DNA of 64,000 nt, from the NCBI RefSeq assembly GCF_016056375.1, contig NZ_JAEDAE010000005.1, positions 124,001 through 188,000 of the forward strand, written 5' to 3'. The translations under genes and the position numbers were made by a program. Positions 36,401-44,781 of the stretch are shown one piece after another (within the stretch, counting starts at the first letter, position 1; every line of letters starts with the position of its first letter). Origin of the DNA: Hymenobacter negativus (GTDB lineage Bacteria; Bacteroidota; Bacteroidia; Cytophagales; Hymenobacteraceae). The notes under the pieces are model-generated. The model searched no databases, was not told the DNA's origin, and saw only the letters and a list, made by a program, of their open reading frames with translations.

Positions 36401-36862
36401 GTTTCGCAGTGGGACAATTATCCGCACCAAGCCACGCTGCTGCTGCGGGGCCGCGCCCGCCGCGCCGTGCTGCTCCTGGCCGGCTCCACCAACGCTATGC
36501 AAAGCCAGTTTCTCAACGGCGAAATCACCATCACCTACGCTGACAACACCATCGCCACCCTGCCCCTGCGCAACCCCGACACCTGGTGGCCCATCGAGCA
36601 GGACTACCTCGACGACGGCTTCGCCTTCCAGACCGGAGCCCCTCGCCCTTACCGCATCCACCTCAAAACCGGCCTCATCACCCGCGATTTCAGCCAGTAC
36701 ACCAGCATCAAGGGCTTCAGCACCCGCGCCATCGACGGCGGCGCGGCTACCGTGCTGGAATTGCCCCTCGACCCCGGCAAGAAGCTCAAATCTCTTACTC
36801 TAAAAGCCCTGGCCAACGACGTGGTGCTTGGGTTGATGAGCGTGACGCTGGACCGTAATTAA
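33416..36862 (+). CDS. Large secreted DUF4450-type protein, putative six-hairpin glycosidase
   Basis: 1148 residues with a signal peptide (MLKNAYFFCALLLTGSLAQAQ). The N-terminal half (LWHNQPRPLRYHPEGSDFVI, SLYGTNTAFRVEAGD) matches my memory of the uncharacterised Bacteroidota DUF4450 group. Residues ~310-720 look like an (alpha/alpha)6 barrel: GWRGPYAADPLGWHDRAA, RPHHYDMNLVFIDELL and DAYAAIWASDALQYSGG. Beta-rich C-terminal domains follow. It lies 9 bp after the GH2 and 17 bp before the next gene, so it is in the same operon. Activity is unproven; a glycosidase acting on rhamnogalacturonan is the natural guess. Confidence 0.78.
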   Translation: MLKNAYFFCALLLTGSLAQAQTAPAPPALWHNQPRPLRYHPEGSDFVITNGTHRFTRSLYGTNTAFRVEAGDLPEFALYLPGMGGNLKFGLLANGQSKWLIKAENITARYRPGLMLYDITDPLLGPGKLHLEVLARAEAEGLIVKARFENVPANKVQLLWAFGGATGKKFSRDGDIGADPESSFYLKPEYCQGNAFELNNNSFTLSYGGATKSATNAAETAKPTNAEQKILVGVMPPASRAHVANAAQQETPQQLLASSASATPVLAGSVPAQAGTDLYFAVQKPETTTAPTYAALPAVFARAEAARTALAGRITVSTPDPYINTLGGALAVAADAIWEAPSYLHGAVAWRIRLDGWRGPYAADPLGWHDRAATHFRAYAKSQLTGPPSGPVVPDTALHLARQLEKLGTTVFSEGYIARNPGGDFRPHHYDMNLVFIDELLRHFNWTGDLQFAREMWPVLQRHLAWEKRNFDPDNDGLYDAYAAIWASDALQYSGGAVTHTSAYNYFANQKAAELARLLGENPAPYRQEAQHIHQALQSRLWLPAQGWYAEYQDALGLQRLHTAAGLWTIYHALDSEVPDAFQAYQALRYVDAEIPHIPVRAAGLPDAGYYLLSTTNWQPYDWSLNNVVLAENLHTSLANWQAGRREEAFLLWKSALLESQYLGSSPGNFQQISFYDTYRGELYRDFADPVGMASRSLVEGLFGIRPDALHDTLRISPGLPAAWDSAALQVPDVAFRFRRQGRRETYTITPKLPKQLALQLRVPALASRVASLKVNGQPAAWHNVAAAVGRPIIEISSAPSTRYAVEIEWQGDAPDAAAPQAEAASGAAFSATFDHARIIRVSDPQQVLRQPRLSISALTAQVAGQPGSRTAFVQLQQNDLTWWEPLKITVQRPVIPAPTTHSTMPAKWETVDLSAAFNDRVTQIFRNRYLTPRPPVATLQLPTQGIGNWCYPLTQANIDDTGLRQLAGPKSQIQLPEGVPVRTPGAAGVKNVLFVSQWDNYPHQATLLLRGRARRAVLLLAGSTNAMQSQFLNGEITITYADNTIATLPLRNPDTWWPIEQDYLDDGFAFQTGAPRPYRIHLKTGLITRDFSQYTSIKGFSTRAIDGGAATVLELPLDPGKKLKSLTLKALANDVVLGLMSVTLDRN

Positions 36863-36879
36863 TCCCTCTTGCTACCCTT

Positions 36880-39015
36880 ATGAAACTGACTTCTGGATTT
36901 TTACTTACGGGTCTGTTGGCTACCAATAATTTGCTACTGGCCGCCCAGCCCATCAACCGCCAGGCCCTCGTGGAGCGCCACAAAGTGGTTATCACGAATA
37001 CCGATTCGCTCAATTCGCTGTCAGTCGGCAATGGCAAGTTCGCCTTCACCACCGACATCACAGGCCTGCAAACCTTCCCCCTGCACTACGAGAAAGGCAT
37101 TCCGCTCGGCACCGAATCGGAATGGGGCTGGCACCGCTTCCCCAATAAAGCAGGCTACCAATTCGCCCAAAGCCTGCGCGAATACCAGTTCAACGGCCGC
37201 CCCGTCACTTACTCAGTGCAGGTGAAAACGCCCGGCAACAAAGACGCCGTGGACTACCTGCGCGCCAATCCGCACCGCCTGCAGCTGGGCAATCTGGGCT
37301 TTGTTATCCTGAAAAAAGACGGCCAGCCGGCCAAAATTCAGGACCTCAAAAACATTCACCAAGAACTGAACCCGTGGACGGGCGAAATACAGAGCCATTT
37401 CACGGTGGAAGGCGCGGCGGTGGATGTAGTGACGGTGGGCCACCAGACGCAGGATGCTATGGCCGCTAAAGTCACCTCGGAGCTACTGAAAGCCGGGCGG
37501 CTGAAAGTGGCGCTGCGCTTCCCCTTCCCCACTGCCGGCTGGGCCGATATGGGCACCGATTACTCGCACGAGGCCGACCATAAATCCGCCATCGCCACGC
37601 AATCGACTGGCCGCGCCCTAATCACCCACCAGCTCGATACCACCAAATATTACACCGCCCTAAACTGGGCGCAAACCGCCACGCTGGTCCCCGGCCGGCC
37701 GCACGAATTCATCCTCACGCCCGGCCGCCAAAGCGGCGTACTGGAGCTGAGCTGCCGGTTTTCACCCCGCCAGCCCGCAACAGCCGCGCCCACCTTCGCC
37801 GCCACCCGCGCCGATAGCCGCCAGCAGTGGCCGGCCTTCTGGCGCAGCGGCGGCGCCGTCGATTTCAGCGGCACCGCCGACCCGCGCGCCGCCGAGCTAG
37901 AGCGCCGCATCGTGCTCTCGCAGTACCTCACCCGCCTGCACAACGCCGGCTCGCAGCCGCCGCAGGAAACCGGCCTGCTGCTCAACAGCTGGTACGGTCG
38001 CCCGCACCTCGAAATGCACTGGTGGCACGCCGCCCATTTCGCCCTCTGGGGCCGCCCCGAAATACTGGAAAAGAGCCTTATCTGGTACGCCCGGCCCGAT
38101 GTGCAGGCCGTGGCCAAAGACATTGCCCAGCGCCAGGGCTACGCTGGCTGGCGCTGGCAGAAGATGACCGACCCGTGGGGCGCCGAAGGCCCGTCATCCG
38201 TCGGGGCGTTTCTGCTCTGGCAACAGCCCCACACTATTTATTTTGCCGAAGAAGCCTACCGCGCCCACCCCACCGCCGCCACGCTGAAACTCTACCAGGA
38301 GCGGGTGCAGCAAACGGCCGACTTCATCGCCTCCTATCCATTTTTTGAGAAAGACAAGAGCCGCTACATCCTCGGCAAGGGCGTGATTCCGGCCCAGGAA
38401 CGGTTCAAGGCCGAGGACACCTTCAACCCCACTTTCGAGCTGGTGTACTGGCATTGGGCGCTTGATATTGCCCAGAAATGGCGCGAACGCCAGGGCCAGC
38501 CGCGCAACCCGCAGTGGGACGACGTGCTGGCCAAGCTCGCCAAACTACCCGAAGCCAACGGCGTGTACCTCGCCGCCGAAAGCGCCCCCGATTCCTACAC
38601 CAACCCCGAATACAAGACCGACCACCCCTCCGTATTGGCTGCTCTGGGCATGATGCCCGCCACCGGCCAGCAGGACGCCGCCACCATGCGCCGCACCTTC
38701 GACCTCATCTGGAAAGACTGGAGCTGGGACAAAACCTGGGGCTGGGATTTCCCCATGACTTCGATGACGGCCACCCGCCTTGGCCTTCCCGAAAAGGCCG
38801 TAGACGCCCTCCTGATGAAGGTGCAAACCAACACCTATCTGCCCAACGGCCACAATTACCAGGAAGGCCGCCTGCCCCTATACCTGCCCGGCAACGGCGG
38901 CCTACTCGCGGCCGTGGCCCTCATGTGCGCCGGCTACGACGGCTGCAAAGAGGCCAACCCCGGCATCCCCAAAACCTGGAAAGTGCGCTGGGAAGGCCTG
39001 CAAAAAATGCCCTAA
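36880..39015 (+). CDS. Secreted protein of the six-hairpin glycosidase type, function unassigned
   Basis: 711 residues with a signal peptide (MKLTSGFLLTGLLATNNLLLA). The N-terminal super-sandwich-like region (SVGNGKFAFTTDITGLQTFP) and an alpha-helical barrel with HWWHAAHFALWGRPEIL, GWRWQKMTDPWGAEGP, FNPTFELVYWHWALD and WGWDFPMTSMTATRLG recall GH65/GH95-like enzymes. No family is recognised with certainty. It is the last gene of the GH2-DUF4450 operon. Candidate catalytic acids cannot be named safely. Confidence 0.75.
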   Translation: MKLTSGFLLTGLLATNNLLLAAQPINRQALVERHKVVITNTDSLNSLSVGNGKFAFTTDITGLQTFPLHYEKGIPLGTESEWGWHRFPNKAGYQFAQSLREYQFNGRPVTYSVQVKTPGNKDAVDYLRANPHRLQLGNLGFVILKKDGQPAKIQDLKNIHQELNPWTGEIQSHFTVEGAAVDVVTVGHQTQDAMAAKVTSELLKAGRLKVALRFPFPTAGWADMGTDYSHEADHKSAIATQSTGRALITHQLDTTKYYTALNWAQTATLVPGRPHEFILTPGRQSGVLELSCRFSPRQPATAAPTFAATRADSRQQWPAFWRSGGAVDFSGTADPRAAELERRIVLSQYLTRLHNAGSQPPQETGLLLNSWYGRPHLEMHWWHAAHFALWGRPEILEKSLIWYARPDVQAVAKDIAQRQGYAGWRWQKMTDPWGAEGPSSVGAFLLWQQPHTIYFAEEAYRAHPTAATLKLYQERVQQTADFIASYPFFEKDKSRYILGKGVIPAQERFKAEDTFNPTFELVYWHWALDIAQKWRERQGQPRNPQWDDVLAKLAKLPEANGVYLAAESAPDSYTNPEYKTDHPSVLAALGMMPATGQQDAATMRRTFDLIWKDWSWDKTWGWDFPMTSMTATRLGLPEKAVDALLMKVQTNTYLPNGHNYQEGRLPLYLPGNGGLLAAVALMCAGYDGCKEANPGIPKTWKVRWEGLQKMP

Positions 39016-39058
39016 TGCCGCAATTCGATGGCGGCAGCGCATTGACTCGCCTACCTCG

Positions 39059-39478
39059 CTACGCCAGTTGCGCCAGCCACGCAGCCGCCTCGGCTTCTTC
39101 CGCAAACAGGCGGTAAGTCAGGGCCCTGGCCGTGGTTTCGCCGGTGGCCTCGTCGATTGGGAGACGGGCTAACACCTCGGCGGGCAACAGCACAGCTCCG
39201 TAGAAGTCGTGCATGCGCGTGCGGGGCATGCTCAGCCAGCACTCGTTTACCCAAGTGGATTCTTCGGGCGTGAAAGGCGTCATGAGGCGGTGGTCGCCGA
39301 TGACCTTGTGCCAGCCACGCAGCGCCAGTAGCTGCTTAGCGTGGCCGAGCAGCGTTTGCAGGTCGGCAAACTTGCGCGGGCCGCTGGTGTACTCGATGAT
39401 GATGTATTTGCCGGCGGGCTGCTCCAGCAACTGACCGGCAGCGTTTCGAAAATGGACGCGAAGGTTACCAGGATTCAT
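39059..39478 (-). CDS. Small conserved protein, unknown function
   Basis: About 139 residues from the ATG at 39478 (MNPGNLRVHFRNAAGQLLEQ); upstream codons in frame look like intergenic sequence. Features: KYIIIEYTSGPRKFADLQ, a middle section with HKVIGDHRLMTPFTPEE, and a C-terminal ATGETTARALTYRLFAEEAEAAAWL. No signal peptide or membrane segment. Its stop is 44 bp from the convergent enzyme gene, so it marks the end of the polysaccharide locus. I do not recognise a named family; the STAS-like layout is only suggestive. Confidence 0.7.
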   Translation of the reverse strand: MNPGNLRVHFRNAAGQLLEQPAGKYIIIEYTSGPRKFADLQTLLGHAKQLLALRGWHKVIGDHRLMTPFTPEESTWVNECWLSMPRTRMHDFYGAVLLPAEVLARLPIDEATGETTARALTYRLFAEEAEAAAWLAQLA

Positions 39479-39649
39479 ATGGACCGCAAAGGTAATCTTA
39501 ATTATAGCGCCTCCTCCCCGAAGCCCTGATTCGGGGCCTTCCTGCATTTGCGCGCACAAGTAACGCCACAGGCGGGCACCAGGCACGAGAAAGCCCGGCC
39601 CCGTTTCTGGCTATTCTGGCGGGCCGTCTGGTCTCGTAGTTTTGCAGTC

Positions 39650-39730
39650 CGGCAACCCGATTCTCCGGTCTCTCCAGCAAAAACCCCGGAGAAATTGCAC
39701 GAAAGCGAAGCCCATTTGGTTGGGCTTTTT
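39650..39730 (+). ncRNA. Candidate small RNA (promoter box, hairpin, terminator)
   Basis: TAGTTTTG at 39637-39644 fits the Bacteroidota -7 box TAnnTTTG. Downstream come a perfect 8-bp stem (TTCTCCGG 39661-39668 with CCGGAGAA 39686-39693) and a terminator (AAGCCCA 39708-39714, TGGGCTT 39721-39727, then T's). The stretch has no open frame of note and lies upstream of a small gene at 39746. It could instead be an attenuator for that gene. No known RNA family is recognised. Confidence 0.4.
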
Positions 39731-39745
39731 CTATACCTTTATTTT

Positions 39746-40012
39746 ATGGAAATAGCTAACCACACTTTTGCCGAAGCTACTTCGGCCGCCCCGTTTCTGG
39801 ATTACGCCATTTGTGTAGACGCCAGCAACCGACCGGCCAACCACGTAGGCGACTGGCCCGTGCAAGGCCAGGCCTATGCTGTGCGCGTGGTAGAGAGCCG
39901 CACCGAGGGCATAGACCTGGTTCACGTATTAGGCTTCGAGGGCGAAGCGCCGTACTTCAACGCCTTCGCCCCGCACCGCTTCGAGTTTATCGAACGCATG
40001 TGGCTCAATTAG
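39746..40012 (+). CDS. Small conserved protein, unknown function
   Basis: 88 residues from the ATG at 39746. Contains LDYAICVDASNRP, GQAYAVRVVESRTEG and a C-terminal APYFNAFAPHRFEF, a pattern I associate with short Bacteroidota proteins of unknown role (often phage-linked, of the type CxD..nrP...Y.V). No signal peptide. A hairpin terminator precedes it and another follows at 40075-40111, so it is monocistronic. Confidence 0.7.
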   Translation: MEIANHTFAEATSAAPFLDYAICVDASNRPANHVGDWPVQGQAYAVRVVESRTEGIDLVHVLGFEGEAPYFNAFAPHRFEFIERMWLN

Positions 40013-40074
40013 AAAACCTTGCCAGCATAGCAAAACAGTGGGCCAGCCCCTACCCAGTCCCAGGCTAAATCACG

Positions 40075-40111
40075 AAAAAGCCCCATTGCAAAATCGCAGC
40101 GGGGCTTTTTT
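40075..40111 (+). terminator. Rho-independent terminator after the 39746 gene
   Basis: AAAAAGCCCC and GGGGCTTTTTT flank an 18-nt loop. The A-run on the left makes it usable in both directions, serving the convergent 40165 gene too. Confidence 0.85.
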
Positions 40112-40164
40112 GTGGGTAAACCAGAAGCTTCCAGCGTGGTAGTAGCCAAACAGGGCGGCCAGCA

Positions 40165-40398
40165 TCAGCCCCCCGGCAGACGCTCATGGCGGCTGAGGGC
40201 GGCACAGCTGACGCAGCGGGGCCGGGTTTCCTCCCGGCTTTGTGGCTCGTAGTATTGCCAGTTGGCGCTGGCTTTCACTTCCTGGCCAATGGGGCAGGCA
40301 TCGTTGTCATGAAACGGGTAGCGCACGGGCTCGGGGGCCAGCGCCATCAGGCCAGTGGCGTGGGCAACGTGACGAAAAAAAGGAGGTACCTGGGCCAT
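40165..40398 (-). CDS. Small Cys-containing protein, unknown function
   Basis: 77 residues. Two cysteine groups (DACPIG and RCVSCAAL) could bind a metal. MAQVPPFFRHVAHATGLMALAPEPVRYPFHDND looks conserved rather than random. Convergent with the 39746 gene. No family name recognised, and the coding call rests on composition and on the terminator between the genes. Confidence 0.6.
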   Translation of the reverse strand: MAQVPPFFRHVAHATGLMALAPEPVRYPFHDNDACPIGQEVKASANWQYYEPQSREETRPRCVSCAALSRHERLPGG

Positions 40399-40626
40399 GA
40401 GCAGCTAAGCGGAAATACCTGCAAACCTACCCGGCCAATCTGTGCCGAATCTGAAGCTACTTCATATGCACATCCCTGCCGGCAGAGCGGGACGGCTAGC
40501 CAAGCCGGACAGGGTCGGTACGTTATGTAACGATGCACTCCGAAGCGACTAAGGCAGCACGTAGCTGCTCTGGCCCTCCAGAATCGTAGCGCGCGTTTTC
40601 GGCGACCGCAGCGCCTGCTATCCGCT

Positions 40627-42159
40627 CTACGCCGTGGCGTCCGGCACGAGCTTTAGCACCGGTGGGGAGGTGCGCAGGTGCTCCAGAATGATGCCCCAAA
40701 GCAGCGGGTAGGGAATTATCTCGACTTCCGCAAAGGCCTCCCCCGGCGGTGGGGTATTGGCGAGCTGTTGCAGAAATGGCCCGGCGCGTTCCGCGCACCG
40801 GACGGGGTCAAACTGCTCGTCGGAAATGAGCTGAAGCAAGCGCAGAAACAAGCGGGTGCGTTGATTGGTGGGTTCACGCAGGTGGCGCAGCCGGTATTTG
40901 CGCAGCGACTCCACCCGCAGCACCACCGCTTCGGCGTCCTGCTCCCGCAGAAAGTAAAGCACCTGACCAATCAGAATGGCAACGTTGAGCCCGCATTTAT
41001 CGCGGCTGTACTCCGGCATCATCAACGCCAGCCTGCCCAACTCCCGGCGGCGGGCAGCACTGGGCTTGCCGGAAGGACGCACGAAGTCCAGGTAAGCGCC
41101 GAACAATTCCCAGCGCTGCTGTGCCCGCTTGTTCTGGCGTTCAAAAACCGGGCTGAGATGCGCCCGCTGCACCACCCGCCGGGCCAGGTCAAACTGGCCA
41201 GCGTGCAAAGCCAGCAGGAGGCGGTGCTCCTCAAAATACATCCAGTTCACCGCCGTAGGGTGGAAATGCTTCTCGGCTTCGCTGGCCACCTCCAGTCCCT
41301 TTTCTGGTTGCTGGGTTAGCAGGTAAGCATACATTCTCATAAACAGGTTAAAGCGGACATCAAACCGGTGCGCATTGAATTGCCCGCGGGCCAGCTGGTG
41401 CTCGGCTTCCAAGGCCAGGTCGATGATGCCTTGGTAATCACCGGATTGCTCCAGATAAATCATCTGCATCCGGTAGTAGAGGTCGGCCGTAGCGGGCGTC
41501 TGGGCCTCGGCGTGCAACTGCCGCACCTGTTCGAGGTGGAGCTTTAGCGTAGCAAGCAGGGTTGCCAGCCGCGCCACCGGGCCGGTGCGCGCCAACCGCG
41601 CTTCGGCGTATATCGCCTCGGCTTGCTCCTCCAGCCGCCGGAGCCCCTGCAAGCGCTCCAGGTCTTTCACTACGGCCCGGAACTTCTTCACCTCCTGCAT
41701 TTCGGCGTAAATGGTGCGCAGCTGTTGCGCGGCCTCAATCGCATAGGCCGTAAAGCCATCATCCATGGCCTTGGCCATGCAGCTGGCGCACACCCGGGCC
41801 GACAAAGCGGAGGCTCCTTCCTGGTAGAGAATCAGGCCCTTGTGCAGCAGGTCAAGGCATTCGAGCTGATACCGACGGGAAACGGAAAAGCGGGGGTCCG
41901 AGTGGTCGAGAAAGTAAAGGTGGTTGAGCAGCTTGCCAAAAACGCGGGAGTGCAGCTGGCGAAAAGCGTTATCATTCTTCGCCGACGGCTGGTCGTAGAG
42001 CGTGCGAACCAACTGGTTCCGGGTAGTCTCTTTCCCTTCGGCCAGCGCCGATACCAACCGGTTTTCCTTGACTTTTTCGCCGGCCTCAAAATCAAGCAGC
42101 GGCACTTGCCCCTGCCGGCGATTGATGATGATGCGGGCCAGATTGCGAGAATCTTTCAT
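40627..42159 (-). CDS. Alpha-helical ~510-residue protein, paralogue of the 45866 gene
   Basis: 510 residues, predicted to be mostly helical with TPR-like repeats; no signal peptide and no membrane segment. It is colinear with the protein at 45866-47401: N-terminal NLARI..R....VP.LD, then LNHLYFLDHSDPRFSVSRRYQ, EYSRDKCGLNVAILI and GEAFAEVEIIPYPLLWGIIL. Family unknown to me. A scaffold or regulatory role is possible because of the solenoid-like layout, but there is no direct evidence. It is divergent from an ABC binding-protein gene. Confidence 0.8.
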   Translation of the reverse strand: MKDSRNLARIIINRRQGQVPLLDFEAGEKVKENRLVSALAEGKETTRNQLVRTLYDQPSAKNDNAFRQLHSRVFGKLLNHLYFLDHSDPRFSVSRRYQLECLDLLHKGLILYQEGASALSARVCASCMAKAMDDGFTAYAIEAAQQLRTIYAEMQEVKKFRAVVKDLERLQGLRRLEEQAEAIYAEARLARTGPVARLATLLATLKLHLEQVRQLHAEAQTPATADLYYRMQMIYLEQSGDYQGIIDLALEAEHQLARGQFNAHRFDVRFNLFMRMYAYLLTQQPEKGLEVASEAEKHFHPTAVNWMYFEEHRLLLALHAGQFDLARRVVQRAHLSPVFERQNKRAQQRWELFGAYLDFVRPSGKPSAARRRELGRLALMMPEYSRDKCGLNVAILIGQVLYFLREQDAEAVVLRVESLRKYRLRHLREPTNQRTRLFLRLLQLISDEQFDPVRCAERAGPFLQQLANTPPPGEAFAEVEIIPYPLLWGIILEHLRTSPPVLKLVPDATA

Positions 42160-42391
42160 TTGCTAGCGTAGCCGACGGGCTGAAGAAAAGAGCAATGGGG
42201 ATTCCCGCTCAATTAAGTGAACACACGAGTAACAGATACGGGCCCGAAAAGTGAAATTAAAGCTCCGCGGTCGCAAGGGCTGCTTTATCCTACCTTTACC
42301 GGGCAACCGGAAATCGCCCGGCTGCCCGGAAATGCCTAGTTTGCGACAAGCAACGGGATTTCCACCGTTCTGGTACCCTCAATCCGTCCGC

Positions 42392-44152
42392 ATGGCTCAC
42401 ACGCCTCGCCTCCTGCTGTTTGCTTCACTGGCCGTATCGGCCGCAGTCACCAGTAGCTGTTCCTCGCCCTCGAAGCCCCAGGCAGTTGATGCCCCCGTTC
42501 GCATTCGCTGGGCCAGAGACCCGGAATCATTCGACCCGTTTATGCAGCCCAACCAGAACGCCGTCGAGGCGCAGGGCTTGTTGAACGGCGGCCTGCTGGC
42601 CGTCAACCCCGAAACCAGAAGGTACGAGCCGTTTCTGGCCGAAGCCTTGCCCACCGTTAGCTACAGCGGCGATTCGCTGACCCTGCTTTCTTATCGCCTG
42701 AAGCCAGCGGCCGCGTGGGGTTCGGGCAAGCCCATCACAGCCGCCGACGTTGCGTTCACCCTCAAGCTCATTTTTTGCAAGGGCGTGCCCAATGAAGGGT
42801 TTCAGCTGCAGGAAGCTTTCATTCGGGATATTAAATCGGACCCGCGCGACGCACGCCGGTTCACGCTTGTGTGCAAAGGCAAGGCCCCGGATTATGTGCA
42901 GGCATCGGGAGATTTTCCCGTCCTCCAGGAGGCCGCCCTCGACCCGGAAGGACGCATGAGAAAGTATTCAGTGGCCGAGTTCCAGGGCCGGGCCAATGCC
43001 AGCCGGCGCCCAGAGCTAGCCCAGGTGCAGCAGCTGATAGCCGCTCGCTACACGGCCGCCAGCCCGGCCCAGCACCCGCAGCAGCTGGGCGGGAGTGGCC
43101 CCTACTCACTCAAGGAATGGAATCGGGACCGACAGGTAATCTTCACGCGCAAGAAGAATTGGTGGGGAGACAAAGCGGGCAGCTCCATCTTGTTTCAAGC
43201 CAAGGCATCACAGCTGGAGTACGTCATCATCCCCGAAGAATCCTCGGCCGCGCTGGCGTTGCGTAGCGGGCAGCTTGACGTCTTTCCCAACGTGCCGGCC
43301 CGGGTATTTGAGCGCCTGAAAAACTCAGCGACGGCGCAGCAAAAACTCGCTTTTTACACCTCGCCAACTTACGAAGTGATGACGGCTGGCTTTAACACCA
43401 GTCGGCCGGCCCTGCACGACGCGGCCACGCGGCAGGCCCTGAGCCGGCTCTTCGATGCGGAACAGCTGCGCAAGGCCAGCCAACTGGGCAAAGGCTTCCG
43501 CACCGTCGGCATCATCAGCCCGCAGGAGAAAGGCAAATACAACGACAGCCTGGCACTGCTGCCTTACAGCCCCAGCGCAGCCGCCGAGCTGCTAACGAAA
43601 GCCGGGTGGCGCCGCGGGCCGGCCGGCTGGAACCGTCAGTCAGGAAAAAGCCCCGCGCAGCACTTGCACCTGCAGCTGCGCTACCGGGCCGGAGACACCA
43701 ATTACGAGTTGGTGGCCCTGCAATTTGCCAGCGCGGCAAAGGCCCTGGGCATACCCGTCGCCTTGGCCCCCACCGAGTCAGGCGTGTTGCGCGGGCTGCT
43801 GCAAACCGGCGACTTCGATATGTACGTGCAGAGCATCAAAGGCAACCCGTTCCTGTTCAACTTTTTGCCAATCCTCGGCACCCCAGCTATTGGCGAAAGC
43901 AACCTAACTCGCTTTGCTTCGCCGGCCGCCGACCAGTTGATGCTGAAAATAGCCGCCGCTGAGTCGTCGACCGAGCGCGACTTGCTGCTGCGCCGGTTTC
44001 AGACCCTGATGCAGCAGCAGATGCCGCTGGTGCCGTTATACTTCGTCGCCAATCGCGTTATCGCCAGCAAAGCCGTGGCCGGAGTAAACGTCATGAGCCT
44101 CAAGCCGGGTTACGTGGCTTCGACCATTTACCACGTGGCACCAGCTAGGTAG
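42392..44152 (+). CDS. ABC transporter substrate-binding lipoprotein, family 5 (oligopeptide/nickel type)
   Basis: About 586 residues from the ATG at 42392 (MAHTPRLLLFASLAVSAAVTSSCSS), where TSSC is a lipobox; an ATG-like start at 42251 would bury the signal. Family 5 features: AEALPTVSYSGDSLTLLSYRLKPAAAWGSGKPITAADVAFTL, GSGPYSLKEWNRDRQVIFTR, and NFLPILGTPAIGESNLTRF. It binds peptides or similar ligands for import. No permease or ATPase gene is adjacent, so it is a solitary binding protein that may serve another transporter or a sensing role. Confidence 0.9.
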   Translation: MAHTPRLLLFASLAVSAAVTSSCSSPSKPQAVDAPVRIRWARDPESFDPFMQPNQNAVEAQGLLNGGLLAVNPETRRYEPFLAEALPTVSYSGDSLTLLSYRLKPAAAWGSGKPITAADVAFTLKLIFCKGVPNEGFQLQEAFIRDIKSDPRDARRFTLVCKGKAPDYVQASGDFPVLQEAALDPEGRMRKYSVAEFQGRANASRRPELAQVQQLIAARYTAASPAQHPQQLGGSGPYSLKEWNRDRQVIFTRKKNWWGDKAGSSILFQAKASQLEYVIIPEESSAALALRSGQLDVFPNVPARVFERLKNSATAQQKLAFYTSPTYEVMTAGFNTSRPALHDAATRQALSRLFDAEQLRKASQLGKGFRTVGIISPQEKGKYNDSLALLPYSPSAAAELLTKAGWRRGPAGWNRQSGKSPAQHLHLQLRYRAGDTNYELVALQFASAAKALGIPVALAPTESGVLRGLLQTGDFDMYVQSIKGNPFLFNFLPILGTPAIGESNLTRFASPAADQLMLKIAAAESSTERDLLLRRFQTLMQQQMPLVPLYFVANRVIASKAVAGVNVMSLKPGYVASTIYHVAPAR

Positions 44153-44172
44153 CAGTTTAAGTGACAATACAT

Positions 44173-44210
44173 AAAAGGGCCTGGTTACTACACAGTAGCC
44201 AGGCCCTTTT
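44173..44210 (+). terminator. Rho-independent terminator after the binding-protein gene
   Basis: AAAAGGGCCTGG pairs perfectly with CCAGGCCCTTTT, extended by TTACT/AGTAG with one wobble and a 4-nt loop. Confidence 0.92.
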
Positions 44211-44661
44211 ATGATTGTTTACTAGCAACCAGGCAGAGGGCTGCGCTCCCCACCCAAAACTGTCTGACCAAATCCAAAATGTCACAGACAACCAGGAAAT
44301 TGCGCATTTCTTAGCAATTTTCGATATCTATCACATTATTAATCAATACATCATAAAAAAATATAACATTTTTACAACAATTTTATTTGGAATATTCATA
44401 ATAATTTTATGGCAAATATATTCCTTTTACATATCTTGCGTGTAGGGGTATTTTTGTAATGAAACCGTGCACCTGTTTTACAGCAGAGTACTGATTGCCA
44501 CAACATTATCCGAACCTGCACAAAATAATCAGGTGTTCAGTATTCGATACCATAGCAAAATCACACTTTCCGCATTTCAGCCTATTGAGCCGCGTTGTAA
44601 ACAAAGGCCCTACCCAGCCCAGTTTGACGCTACCCGTTTAACTAACAAGGCAGCTCATAAT

Positions 44662-44707
44662 TTTCAAAAGAAAGGCCCAACGCATGCGTTGGGCCTTTCT
44701 TTTGAAA
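44662..44707. terminator. 46-bp perfect palindrome, strong bidirectional terminator
   Basis: Two 23-nt arms meet without a spacer at 44684/44685 (core AAAGAAAGGCCCAACGCA / TGCGTTGGGCCTTTCTTT). T-runs exist on both sides. The gene it would terminate is not obvious. Confidence 0.7.
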
Positions 44708-44753
44708 GCAAGTACAGCATGTGCCGTCAGCACAACATGCCCACATACAAAAA

Positions 44754-44781
44754 AAGGCCGCTGCATTGCTGCAACGGCCTT
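44754..44781. terminator. Second hairpin, terminator-like
   Basis: AAGGCCGCTGCA and TGCAACGGCCTT pair at 11 of 12 positions around TTGC, with an A-run on the left side. It would act best on minus-strand transcription. Confidence 0.6.

Noticed and set aside
44215..44445. 76-codon frame with a hydrophobic segment in the A+T-rich stretch
   Set aside because: It starts with TTG just inside a terminator, has biased A+T content that favours chance hydrophobic codons, and has no promoter or start context.
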